Shown: positions 1-16,329 of the stretch, in pieces
Layout: each line of letters starts with the position of its first letter
How positions within the stretch are numbered: the stretch's first letter is position 1
Source of the DNA: Litomosoides sigmodontis
Taxonomy: Eukaryota; Nematoda; Chromadorea; Rhabditida; Onchocercidae
Direction of reading: 5' to 3'
NCBI GenBank assembly: GCA_963070105.1
Contig: OY718806.1
Location: 2,312,865 to 2,376,864 of the forward strand
Length of the DNA: 64,000 nucleotides
The notes under the pieces: generated by a model
What the model was told of the DNA's origin: nothing
Databases searched by the model: none
Seen by the model: only the letters and a program-made list of their open reading frames with translations
Position numbers and translations under genes: made by a program

Positions 1-84
1 ATTAACAAATGAACTTTTACCAACACCACTACTTCCAAGGACAACAACCTTATGTGAGTTCATTCCCGACTGATTTCCAGACAT
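1..84 (-). CDS. Small GTPase (Ras/Rab superfamily), first exon only
   Basis: The minus strand opens with ATG at 84-82 and reads [20 protein letters not shown], then VGKSSFVN, to the window edge. VVLG followed by GSSGVGKSS is the G1/P-loop (GxxxxGKS) of a Ras-like GTPase preceded by its first beta strand, so the protein should bind GTP/GDP. Too little is present to name a subfamily. The next in-frame ATG (63-61) overlaps the DPH4 stop codon as ATGA, and either ATG could be used. No promoter or spacer separates it from DPH4, whose last exon covers the same bases in another frame. The rest of the gene lies left of the window. Confidence 0.7.
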   Translation of the reverse strand, partial: MSGNQSGMNSHKVVVLGSSGVGKSSFVN

Positions 85-730
85 AACGAACAATTTGGAC
101 AGTCAAAATATGCCGAATTAATAATACGATCAATATCTGCTTTGTTGAGTACAAACTCACCCCCGCAACTGAAATATGCTAGTGAAATACAGATGAACGG
201 TATTATCAAATGACTCATACCATACTCAACTTCGAAACACGTCTAGTAAAACACAACTAAACTTGTGCCTATTTAATTAAGCAGGGAAGAATACATTCGA
301 AACGATCACCTGCAAAATTCTTCAATTCGTTCAACAGCGTTATTGATAACCACCTGTTGTCCAACAATACCCTGGTTCTTGCGCAATATCTGTTCTCTTA
401 ACCAATTATTATAATCTTGGCGTGTATTCTTATCCCTGCAAAAGAAACACATCAGCACAAATTATTCACAATCCACACAAATTTATCAAATAGAGACGAA
501 TCAGTACGCAAATGCTCACACTTCCTTTCCGCATTTTTTCGAACAGAATAAAGTTTAATAAATTATAGGACTAACTTCAAAATAGACCACGCCTTCGTCA
601 CCAAAAATAATGCTGAGCTGGAGCCACCTTTATCCGGATGACTTGTGCGCAACTTAAAGAAATATGCTTCCTTCAGTTCGCTGTACGAAGCTACTGGTGA
701 ACAACCCAACACATCGTAGTAATTTTTCAT
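60..730 (-). CDS. DPH4: DPH4/DNAJC24: J-domain plus DPH-type zinc-finger protein
   Basis: Three exons (730-576, 435-310, 168-60) join in frame to 129 residues; human DNAJC24 is about 149. Residues 1-65 form a J domain beginning MKNYYDVLG and carrying HPDKGG, which includes the HPD motif that stimulates Hsp70 ATPase. Residues 91-129 form the DPH/CSL zinc finger: CSCGGEF, then [10 protein letters not shown]. This CxCGG...CxxCSL pattern is diagnostic for DPH proteins. In the known family, DPH4 supports the first step of diphthamide synthesis on elongation factor 2 by acting on the iron protein DPH3. The start is the ATG beside the J domain; an upstream in-frame ATG exists at 790. If the second intron (donor 309-308) is not removed, TGA follows at once and the zinc finger is lost. 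The last 25 bases overlap the downstream GTPase exon. Confidence 0.88.
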
Positions 731-2016
731 AATGATTTCTGAGCATAATTCCTGCAAACAACGGCTTAATTTATGAAATCCTTGCCACACATCGACGAGC
801 TATGTTAGGAATTTTCTTGCTCGAAACCCTGAAATTAGGAGCAATTAGCAACAGTTGCAATGCATTCCAAATCAAAAATAATTACAAAATTATGCAAATT
901 TAAGATTGCAATTTAAAGAAAGTATAAGTGCATACCATAACAGCTTGCAAGTAGTTGCGTTATATCACATACTATACAAGAAACATTTATTAGCAAAATA
1001 AAGTACAATTTGAATAAGAAAAAAACTACAACATAAAAAAATAATACAGGGGATGTTTCATATCCAATCCGCACATTAAATAAAACATTCGTGAACAAAG
1101 GCACACAAAGCACAGGGGAATGGCAAAAAAATGTTAATCTAATTCACTACGAGAGATGCTGAGAATAACATAACTGGATTCTACTTCGTATAAAGTATTT
1201 CATATATAAATTATAACATTTTAGGAGATCAAGTAAAAGCTACGGAAAGAACTGTATACTATAATTACACATTAGAATACTGCATAGATGTGTCGGAAAA
1301 TCAAGATAGGTTTATGCAATAATTTTTGTATCCGAAAAATAAAAATAATTCATGTTGCTAAAATATTTCTCACTCAAACGATTTATCACATGAACGAAAA
1401 TCTAATGAACCATTTAGTGCTTTGTTTAAATTAGAGTAAACCAACTCACATTCACATATTTTCAGAGTAAGGACTAATCTAGAGAATTACGTCAGTATAC
1501 CATGCATGATCTTCCCATCAGACTGTCACGTTTATGCAATTTTAACCAGGTTCACCAATGTAAGGACTTCGTTAAATTTTCATTCCTTCAAACTGCTCGT
1601 TCATTTCTCCATCCTTTTTTTCATTTTCTCTTATACTGACAAATTAACACTCTGTGAAACGTCACTATCAACGAAAAAACTTCGTTACGGTTGACACCTT
1701 TAAGCACTTATTAGACAACAACTAAAAAAGGTTTTCCTAACAAAATCTCCAAAAAAAAAGGTTTTTTTCTTTTTCGACAAATCATTTGATCCAATATTTC
1801 ACACTTTGAAGTTGAAATATACATACAAATTATAGCATTGTTTCTGTATACACAAGGAATTCCTAAAATGAAAATGATAAAGGCGATACTACCCTAATTT
1901 ACTTCTAAATCTTCCATGTGTACTTATTTCATAATGGGGCTCTCACTACAGATATGACGTTAGTGTATTTGGATTTTTCAACTATAATCTTGAGAAATAT
2001 AAAACAAAATACTTCG
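731..2016. other. Intergenic, AT-rich
   Basis: This stretch lies between the DPH4 start and the TMEM185 stop, both on the minus strand. It holds only short open frames with no recognisable domain and no splice-linked coding signal. It should contain the TMEM185 3' UTR and the DPH4 promoter. Confidence 0.5.
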
Positions 2017-4039
2017 CTAGTCAGGACTCTCTATTGAACGAAATGGTACAACTGGACGTAATGGAAATTTGATTGAACGCTCCGATTGCAAGCTCTGTTT
2101 TTCCAAATCTTCCATTCTATTTTGGCGTTCAGATGATGAATGGAACTTGTAGCTGACATTAGCGTATTGTTTTAAACATGGACAAGTGTCAAGCAGAAAT
2201 GTACAAAATGGTGCACGCATCGCAAACCACCATGGATTACCTCCACGTGCACCAAATGACATTAAAACCAAACAAAGTAATGCGAGATCTAACGGAGCGC
2301 ATACAATGATGAAAGTAATTTGGCTGATTGGTTCATCGTCAGACCATGAAACTGCGTCCAATTTACCTAAAATTAAAATGGAAGTTAGCAATACTGATAT
2401 CTACTATATATCAACCTTTAATTTTATTTTACCTAGACATAGCAATCGAATTTTTAGTCATAGATTCTATGATTAACACATTTTGTAAACAATTTTATCA
2501 CAGTTCATCATTTCAATCCTAATTCAATTCGGGAAAAAGATAATCATAAGTTCGATTTACATACCAGTTAGAAGCAAGAGAAAGATCAGAACTGGTATAA
2601 CAAGCAAAGTATGACATAAAGCAGAGTATAGATGTTGCCTTCTTTGGGAAGCTAGCATATGAACTGATCGTGCCAACACAACTGCCAGAGCAAACGCATA
2701 AAGCACCTGTTATGTGAAATTTATTAACCTCATTTGTTCAAATAAATGTAGCCATAAATCACAAAAAGCAGTCCATTGAAGAGCAAAACTCTGTTGCAAA
2801 AAAGCAATATCGCCAGTGACAATCAAATTTGAAGAGCATTTTTTGAAATTCTTTCGCAAAAATATATAAGCGACGATAAATCATTTGATCAGTTCCTGAA
2901 GCAACCAAATAAACTCACCCCAACGACACTCAAGGATAGGACCACCCATAACGGGATAAAAACGATTGCCCAATGCCAGTCTAATATACCATCCAGTTTG
3001 AAGGCGATAAAAACAAACTGCACAATGTTGATGGAAAAGAAAAGTTCCAACTGCAATCAGTGAGTATGAAATTAAATCGAGTGTAAAAAGTCCATTATGT
3101 TTTCAAACTTTGCAGAAAGCAAATGATGCATTTTCAATTTTGCATTGCGAAATAACCTCAAAGGATTTGTCGCTTCTGATTGCCCACACAGCAACAACTA
3201 CAGAAAGTAAACTTAGAGCAAAGATGGGGACAAAAACGAGCAACCAAGGTAGCTCGTCTATTGATGCATTTGTTTGTAGTTTGTGGCAACATAACACCCC
3301 AAACAATGTAAGTAATCCGTGTTCACCAGTACATAATATCATACCATAAAAATCCGCCCGAAGTGAGCTCTCCGTCCTGCAATATTTTCAACCCACGTTT
3401 TTAGAAATTTAATTCATTTACCAAAAATTTACCTGATTTAGCTACAAAATTCCTGTAAAGAACAGAAATCTGTTATAAGTAATACGCTATATGATTACCT
3501 TACTATTAATATGAACTCAGAATGCTATGAGGTGTACTGTGGCATAACAGCAACTTACAAAGATGGAGGGGATATTGTGAAGGATATTGCCGCAACAACA
3601 GCTCCAAGAAAAACTATAAACTCGCAAACCCATAGCGGTAAAAATACAAGCGCATAATTCAACTCGATAGTACCATCAAAACGCAATGGTAGAAGTACAA
3701 AAAAGCATAGCAAACAACTGTACAGAACGAATTTCCTATAAAATTTAATAACTTAATAATTAAACCTAGAATTTAATGAGCAAGTTATACTACTTTCAAT
3801 TCACCATCAAGTGTTCCATGATTACAAATTTTAAAGCCTGGTTGTTTGACGTAACCAACAGTAGAAATAAACGACCATTATTTGTTGAATAAAAGAACTG
3901 TCACGTTTCAATTAACTATAAAGCAGGTGTATCGCATAAAGTATTGAAAGCAAAAAATACCTATCTTCTCAAATGTGTTAGAAATAACCACTTACGGAGC
4001 GTTAAAGTCTCGAAAAAAACTCCGAAGACTGAGTTCCAT
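2017..4039 (-). CDS. TMEM185: TMEM185-family multi-pass membrane protein
   Basis: Six exons (4039-3996, 3735-3559, 3376-3157, 3050-2919, 2706-2565, 2366-2017) join in frame to 354 residues, close to the 350 of human TMEM185A. The start MELSLRSFFRDFNAPKFVLY matches the family's N-terminus. The internal repeat of this family, a hydrophobic helix followed by K/R-LD-x-W and then VFxPLW, is seen several times: LRFDGTIELNYALVFLPLW, FKLDGILDWHWAIVFIPLW and GKLDAVSW. The tail has GGNPWWFAMR, FCxFLLDTCPCLKQYANVSY and ends SIESPD, as in vertebrate homologues. About seven membrane helices are expected. The molecular function of the family is not established; it was first described near a fragile site on the human X chromosome. 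All introns are GT-AG. It is divergently placed, about 1 kb from the hst-1 start. Confidence 0.92.
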
Positions 4040-5030
4040 TCTCAATTCTTCTCCAGCATGAATTGGTAATTTAGGCGGTTTAATGTAAACAATATTACAT
4101 GCAATGAATTAGTAATCTCTGCATCTGTCATCTCCTTCAGCTAAAGTAAGATTTAAAAAAAAGTAATTTAGCTAAAATACAAAGGAAGACGTGAAGAAAT
4201 AAAGCTGACTCTTTCAACAGATCAAATACACACGAAATACACATGAAAGTTCCTATTTGAGTAAATTAAATAATCTGATAATTTATGATCCAATAATGCT
4301 AAATAGAAATGTGCTATAAAAACTTAAAACCCTTCTTAACAGAACTAGGGCGGTATGCGTTCGCTTAGGAAAGAACTAAAAAGAAAAGCTGAAAAATGAA
4401 ATAGAAAACGTGAAGCTTATCTAAAGACATATAGTTGCAGAGATAGGACGGCTAACTACATTGTTGTAGATGAGAGACTAAACGAATTTTTTTATATCTC
4501 ACACTATGCTAAGACTATAACACAGATTACTACTTACCAAACCTTTGAATTCTGAAATTCTTCTTCAACCCGAAAACGCCATATAAATATCACTAAGAAA
4601 TGTGTTACATCATTAATATTGTTACAAAAACGACTTTCTGAAATTTTCCAAAACTGTTCGATTCTCTGCGACTCTAACCAGTAAAATTCATTTACGCCCA
4701 AAATAAATGATCACTTAAGTAAAGGGCTGAAAGAGCCTTCCGACAAATTTCCGAACTGGTTAACCTTTATCGACCCGTGACGCAATCGACGCACAAAAAT
4801 TCTAGGGAGAATTTACGGCACGGGCAAATTGAAGAATACGAGAAGTATAACGACAAAATGTGCATTGTACTATGCCGTTTACTGGATATTTATCTGTCAG
4901 TTTATTCATGTAAAGAACGTTTACCTAACCTTAGTTCGTGTTAATTTATAAATTTTAGACGGTACGAGTTCTTCCTCCACCTACAGCGTATATCAGCTGA
5001 TATGGGTTGAGGAAAAGGTAAATTCGGGAA
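4040..5030. promoter_or_regulatory. Shared upstream region of TMEM185 (minus) and hst-1 (plus)
   Basis: About 1 kb lies between two divergent start codons, so both promoters must be here. A possible acceptor followed by about 60 bases of non-ATG sequence near 4960-5020 could be a 5' UTR exon of hst-1. I see no clear TATA box or operator. Confidence 0.4.
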
Positions 5031-9490
<4,460 letters not shown>

Positions 9491-11072
9491 GTATTTAGAA
9501 AAAACGGAAAGGATTGATTGTGCAATACGAAGTTCTGCAATAATATTCTGCAATAATTTTTGCTGATTAGGAAATCGCTAATTGAAATTTGGATGCGTTA
9601 TCAAGCCCTAGCGAAGATTTTTCGATGGAATATAAGTTTCCGAGCAGTTATTCCTCGTATCGTCTAGCGATTCCAAAGCTTTGCCGCTTCATTTTCTGCT
9701 TCTCATAGAGTATTTTTCTCCATCCAAATATGGTTTTGCGACCACTGAGAAATTTGAATACTTTGTGACATATTTGAACTATTACGTTGCCTTTCATCTA
9801 ATGCATTGTAAAATGTTGCTGTAGATTTTAATCAGACATATTGAGTTTGTGTTTCAGTAAACTCCACTTGAGGTGTGGGCTACATTTGCTTTACATATAT
9901 GCTTCCTTTTAAACGCGCGGAGTTTTTACCTGGGACGTTTTTCTTGAGGCGAATTTTTTGTATGAAATATAAAAAGAAGCGGCCATTGCTGCCTTATGTT
10001 ACACCATTTATGGTATCAACATTTTCTCTATAGTTTGGATTTGAGAAATATAGTGGACGGAGTCATTTCAAGAGTTCTAAAAAACTCCATTTGTTAAGGA
10101 AACTTAACCGCCACTTTAATTCATTCGATAAGCTAAAGAGTCGTATGCGTAATGACAAATTAAGCTGAAACAAATATTTCCAAGATCCTCTTAAGCCATG
10201 TTGCTTCTCTAGTTGAGATATGCTTATACTATTTTCCGTGCTCTTCTGAGGTGTTATAAAAAGTTGCAAAACGTTGACAGTGCTGACTGCAAAGGACGAC
10301 AATTTATTAATGAATACGTTTTTCCGGTATACAAGTAGCCACTCCTGTAAGTGCGGAAATAATTAGGTAAGCTGTTACAGTTGTGTTGTTTTTCCTTGAA
10401 TATTGTGCGAATTGAGCGGTTAGAGATGCAAATGCAGGCTCATATTCATAAAATAACTTGAAATCTAGAAAAAAGTATGACCCAGTATCGGATATTTTGA
10501 CCAGTAGGAAAACCGAGGAATTTCGAGCTACCAAATACTACAATGTAGCTTTACTCATGAAACAAATGGTCTGTTTTCCTGGAGAGTTATGAAAATTAAA
10601 GAAGCCAACACTACGAAAAAAATGAAACACAACTAGATTTTATGGCTCATTACTTCAAGGATGGTTTCTCTACTAAATGATCACATTTCGATGCACCAAC
10701 AATTATGTTTTCACTATTTTAGAACACAGATCACAAAAGACTAAGTGCAAAATGGACCTTGAATCTCAAAATTATATATGAAGGCAGCAGTTGCTAGCTC
10801 ACTGGGGTGAGTGCAATACAAAAATATACAATATTCGATATTTCATAACTGCAAAAACCATTTACTTCAAATTTCCTGTAACAAAAATAAAACAAATGTT
10901 GTATCTAATAAATTGTTCAAGGATATAATCCCACGCTGTTTCATGACACTTTAAAAGATAGCATCTTAATCCGGATGGACACAACTAATACATGTGAAAG
11001 ACAATTGAAACTGTCGTTATTACTCGTGTTTTTAATTAATCCACTCGCAAAAATTAAATGGACTAGCAAATA
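9491..11072. other. Convergent intergenic region between hst-1 and WAPL
   Basis: The two genes end towards each other. The stretch holds short unrelated open frames only, with no domain or spliced coding signal. It should contain both 3' UTRs. Confidence 0.5.
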
Positions 11073-14000
11073 TTAATTATCCAGTGTATCGAGTAAGTCA
11101 ATGATGCGTTCCATAAAGCGAACGTGCGCTTTCTTTCCATCCTAAAGTAAATTTGAAAAGTCCGACTAATAATTATATATAATGAACTAAAATATAACTT
11201 TAGAACATAAAAGATGTAATTCTCTTTAAAAAGTTGAAAAATTCTGGATGAATACAACAATTTAATAAACTATTTATAAACAGACCGTTAGTTTAATAAA
11301 TTCTAGAAAGCGTTGAAGCTGCTCAATCAGTGCAGTTAATTTTCCACCTTTCAATTCTGCCTTTACTACATTCACTGACTCCTGAAAGACCACAAATGAT
11401 GTAAGCATTACTAATATTAAAGAAAAGTTTTGCACAAAAGCCGGAAAATCTGGTAGATGAGAACTTCAACCTCATTTTGCAATAATAAACATCCAATCAA
11501 AAGTGCGAAATACGATGCCAACACCGAATCCTCCATATGTGAGCTAGCCTTATTCATGGCATTTTGTACAGCTTCAACCATCTCATCCTCAGATAATTCC
11601 GTTGGCAATCGATGCAGCCGACCATCATCTGAAATATTGAAAACTGAACTGTAAAGACGATTTGTAACAGTTTCAAATTGTTTAAAAAGGATAGAATTCT
11701 TAAACACGACACTCAGCATTTCGTCTACAAACAAAAAGTGACCTTCTGCCTCCTCTTCTTGATTGAAACTATCATCAGGAGTATCCTCAATTACAAGATC
11801 ATTATCCAGTTCCTCATCGATCGAGCGAGCCAGTGATTCGTGGTATACAAATAGCTGAACATTGTTCACTGTTTTAAAAGAGATACACACATTCATTTCG
11901 TCATTTTCAAATCAAGCAAACGCGTAACAACTACAACAACTTCCTTCATCAACTGTAAAGCTTGCGGCAAAACTTTGTTTTTCCGAAACTATATATGGAA
12001 TGGAGCTAAGATGACTAAAGCTTCATCCATTACACTACAAGAGAATGAAAAATAAACACCTGACTAAGAGCTTTCAGCGTCGGTTCTTCCCTCTCCGCTT
12101 TACTTTCGAGATCATAAACTGGGACTGTAAGCCCAATCAACTTTCGTCTGTTGAAATTACAACGTTCAAGCAAATTGACCAAAAGACTACACAGCTGTAA
12201 AAAACAAAGCGGGGTTCAAAAAAAGAAAACAGAGACAGGTAGCAAATGAAACAAAAAGTCAAAAAAAGCTAACCAACACGATAAGATCAAATTGCTTCTC
12301 TTTACGAACATATTTTGGCACCAAATAGGTAAAGGAAGATACGCAAAGTGAGAGAAAATCATTCATCTGACCCAGCTTCGTGCAACATAATTCTGTAATA
12401 TTTTCAAAACAGAAACAAGGATTAGACTGACTACAATATAATTAAGCACAACAGTAGCAACTAACATACCGTTCTCATATGATAAACTCATCAATAATCC
12501 AACCATCCGATTCAGACATGTGATATTCTGCTCCTTTAATTCACAAGAATTATCGTCAAGTTCTCCTACGGCTCGAAACAACAAAGACATTAATCTAAAA
12601 AATTGTACTGCAGGAATCTTCACAAAAAACACATCGATCGTAAAAAACAATTAAAAGCCGGATTTACTCCATAACCGTTTTTTCCTGTAATCTTATATTC
12701 CAATATTTTTCATAACTTCTAATTCAATTCCCACAAGTCCCGTATCGTCCCGGAGAGAAGAAACGAGACTTAGATGCTTGTGTTTGAAATCTAGTTGACA
12801 GTTCCCACATATAATTTATACATGGATATACTTAAAAGTTTTTAATCCCATCCATAAAAAAATTTGACGCCATAAATACCTTCCGCACGACTGGATGAGG
12901 GCGCTCCCTCGATGACTAATCAGATACGCTCCGTTCTTCTCATTGCACACCGTTGCCTTCAAAATTGATACGTTATCCCAAATTCAATAAAATGTTGAAA
13001 TGACAAAATATTATCGCCCTTCTCAATATATAACTGCCATATGAATTCAAAGGAAAAAATCACTAATGTAGAGCTCTTCATATATCTCATAAAAATAAAA
13101 CGCACTGATTCGAGTACTCTGAAACACCGTTCAAGAATTTTTAAGCAAAGAAGCACATCCTCATTTGATATTTTCTCATGTAACAAGCGCAATACTGTTT
13201 TGTCCACTGCAATTACAGAAAATAATTTGAATACACACTAAGGTGTCAGGCATATGAATTTTAATCATATTCATATACGAACCACTAAATAACTACAAGG
13301 AGCATCAAACGTAGAACAAAATTATTAGTAGCAATACCTTTAGAAACGATCCACTGAAGTATGCCCACGTTCAACAGTTCGCTTTGCAATGACTGTTCAC
13401 GATGCTTACGTGCACATATGTAAACAAGTGATTCCAAAATGAGGAACGACGGCTGAAATAATATTGTAATGTTACAGAATTTACACAATTTTTTTCTACA
13501 GCTCAATGTGTTCCACAATTTTTTTTTCACGGCTGCAAAGCACGCAAAGAATAACTAAGAAATCCTACCGAAAGTGTTTTTTCTGTAATATCAAACTGAA
13601 CTTTCTTTAATTCTGTATTTGCAAACGATTTTTCCAACCACTCTTTCAGTATACCCATCACCTGAAATTCTCATCTCGGCGTCAATAAGAAAATGTGGAT
13701 AGCGACATATGCTGAACAAGCAAGAATTCAAATGCTTAGACCAGATAAGACCACTTAAAACACTAACAGAAAGTTCATAAAGTTATTGATTAAGTTATGA
13801 ACAATCAGGTGCACACCATTTTCGAATATCTAATGCATTCCTCATTCGGATTCGGATGTTCCAGCTTTAACAGCTGACTGAATAAGCGGAGTGCAGTTGC
13901 ATCAACGAATACAGAAGTGGTGTCGCGAGACAACAAATAAACGACCACTGAGATGCAAAGTGCCAAACACTAAAAATGTATTCACATGTGCATTATATGT

Positions 14001-16017
14001 TCCACCGAAGTAATTAATCCTTAATGATAAATCTATAGGAAATATAAGACTCGATAACCAAAATACCGGTGACTTTGGTGAATCCGGAATTGCTTTTAAT
14101 GTCCGACTGATCAAGTTGTTAGATCGGAAAAATCGCCGAAATTCGCTCGAAACACACTTCTTCGCCAGTGATATGATGCTAAATTGTGAAAATAAAATAT
14201 AAGCGATAAAATCATGACAATAATTTAGAATGTTTATGACAAAAATCAGATAGAAATGACAAAGTACTGGAATTATTTAGAAGTAAACCTTACGAGATGA
14301 AAAGGAACGTGAACTGCATTACCTTAGACATTTCAGATTGTTCGATGATGAAGGATCCAAAAGAGTGCTCAAAATATACTTCACATCATCACTGAAATCG
14401 TCCTGCTCTCCCGACTTTAAGCATTCATGTGCCTCCTTAACATCACGAATCCAAACATGTGCTCGGTCACCCCTCTTGTTACGATCCATTACACCTGATG
14501 GACTAATGGTGCTCACATTTGCTCCAGTAGCAGTGCCATTGTCCTGATAATTCAATAATTTAAGCATTTCAACTATTTAAGGTATAAAGAAAAAGTTATT
14601 TGCTAACAATTTTTCATTAATCTCAAAATCGAAATCTCAACACCAACAGTTTCATAACTTATAAAGCATTATAAAAAAACTACGAAAACAATTACTTCTG
14701 CTTTAGAAGTTATTAAATGGGCATCTGAATGTTTGGAACGCAATCCAACATCGTCATTTTCATCATCATCATTCAACATCCACCTGTGCTTATATGTAGC
14801 TTTAATTCCCCGAGAATATCCTTTTCCAGAACTTCCCACTCTTTCTGAAATAATGCACTTTTTCTGTAGCGCTCTCATTTATGCAGTTTTAAAACTTTAT
14901 AAACGAGAAATATGAGACACCACATGTTATCTAGCATGCTTGGATCTCATCATCTCATCTATCGTGTTTGCAAAGCATGTTTGGTTTACTTTATTGTCGC
15001 AATTCACATATCAGTACATCACGAACCACTTCAGTAATGAAAACTTCAAATATATCTATAACAACAATATCTCACCTTGAGAACCACTACATTGGTCTTC
15101 CGCTCTTACACGTTTTGCTTGAGGGGCTACCTCATTACTATCTTCACCATCTTCATCTTCTTCGTCCTCTATTTCGAAGCAGAAGGCATCACTGTGTCGC
15201 GGTTTAGATTCAGTGGAGTCACATTTGGGAAATCCAGTTTTCTGTTTACCTGCATCTGACTTTGAAGATTGCTTGGCAGGTAATGAATTGGAGGATTTAC
15301 CATCGCTTGTCGCATGGATCATGGGAGTATCTAACGTGCGTATCGATGCATGATTACTACCAAACTTATTACTATTGTTCTCTTCATCGCTGTCATCAGA
15401 CTGCAAAACGGAACTATTCGGATTTTTCTATCTTCAAAAGACAGTATTAACGTACATAAAAACTTCATCCCTACTTAAATGTTTGTATTTCTGCGAAAAC
15501 ATAGAAGCTAACAACTGCGATATTTAAAAAAAAACAACTTAGGAACAAACCTTTTCGAAATCAGGAATGCTGACTGCTGGCGAAAGAAATAAGCTACTTG
15601 ATGGACTTGGCGTACTCAATTCACTGTAAACTTGATCCCGTTTCGGAGACGCACAGTTTAATGAACTAAATAAAAAAACCTTGAAATCCTATGCTTATTT
15701 TCTCACAGAAGACATTACACATTTGAAACAGAAGCTACTTCGCCTTCTATTGCACCCACCAAACCTCATGCGGATTCCCAAGTTTTCGAAGTGGGATAAA
15801 ATCAGTTAAAGGAGTTTCCAAATTTCCGATCTAACTCCTAACGAAATCAAAGTACAAAAATTTACGAATTAAAATCTAATGATCCTGATCCTGCCAATGA
15901 AGTAGACGCTTTCGGCTGATTGGCAAATACAGAATCGAAAAGCGCAGCTGCATTATCTTCCTTCAGTGTTTCACCATAACGACGCGTAGTTTTCCAGCTT
16001 GAAGATAAGTTCGACAT
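11073..16017 (-). CDS. WAPL: WAPL, cohesin release factor
   Basis: Seventeen exons join in frame to 846 residues: 16017-15866, 15665-15551, 15400-15076, 14844-14696, 14543-14323, 14178-14067, 13969-13817, 13661-13569, 13452-13338, 13206-13106, 12956-12880, 12594-12470, 12392-12274, 12194-12060, 11854-11471, 11381-11286, 11141-11073. The C-terminal two thirds is the helical-repeat WAPL domain, marked by HVWIRDVKEAHECLKSGE, FSDDVKYILSTL, VPKYVRKEKQFDLIVL and HMEDSVLASYFALLIGCLL. The first 270 residues are Ser/Asp/Glu-rich and poorly conserved. I see no FGF triplets, which human WAPL uses to bind cohesin-PDS5, but there is one YSR motif near residue 207. WAPL with PDS5 opens cohesin rings and releases them from chromatin in the nucleus. 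The upstream HSD17B10-like gene lies 312 bp away on the same strand. Confidence 0.93.
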
Positions 16018-16052
16018 GCCTATTGTCGACCAACTTGAAAAAAATATCCGCC

Positions 16053-16083
<31 letters not shown>

Positions 16084-16329
16084 GGATGTACTGTGTACTA
16101 TCAACAATTAAAACCATGAAATTAAAAATATTTGGTTGCAAAGAAGATAACTATTAGATCACAAGACAAAAACAAGCCTTGAAGATTTATTGCAACATAT
16201 CAAATTAACAACATATATATTTAACAACCAATAAGCAGAATATTTAAAGGTATGAACTTCTCTTTATTACCGTTAATCACTTTTATTTTTTCACACAAGG
16301 GCGCGCTTCGGTCATGTCATGTTACAGGG
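16018..16329 (-). promoter_or_regulatory. Gap between HSD17B10-like gene and WAPL, with probable acceptor for the WAPL mRNA
   Basis: Reading on the minus strand from the dehydrogenase stop, there are AATAAA-type signals near 16258 and 16196. A short (TA)n tract follows (about 16053-16083), then a T-rich acceptor ending CAAG at about 16034, 16-17 bases before the WAPL ATG. A poly(A) signal, a spacer of a few hundred bases and a lone acceptor just before the start is the layout of a nematode operon with trans-splicing. It is equally compatible with a simple short promoter. Confidence 0.45.

Noticed and set aside
10063..10534. Two minus-strand frames between hst-1 and WAPL
   Set aside because: Short, no domain, no acceptor or donor linking them. 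They fall in the shared 3' region of two convergent genes.
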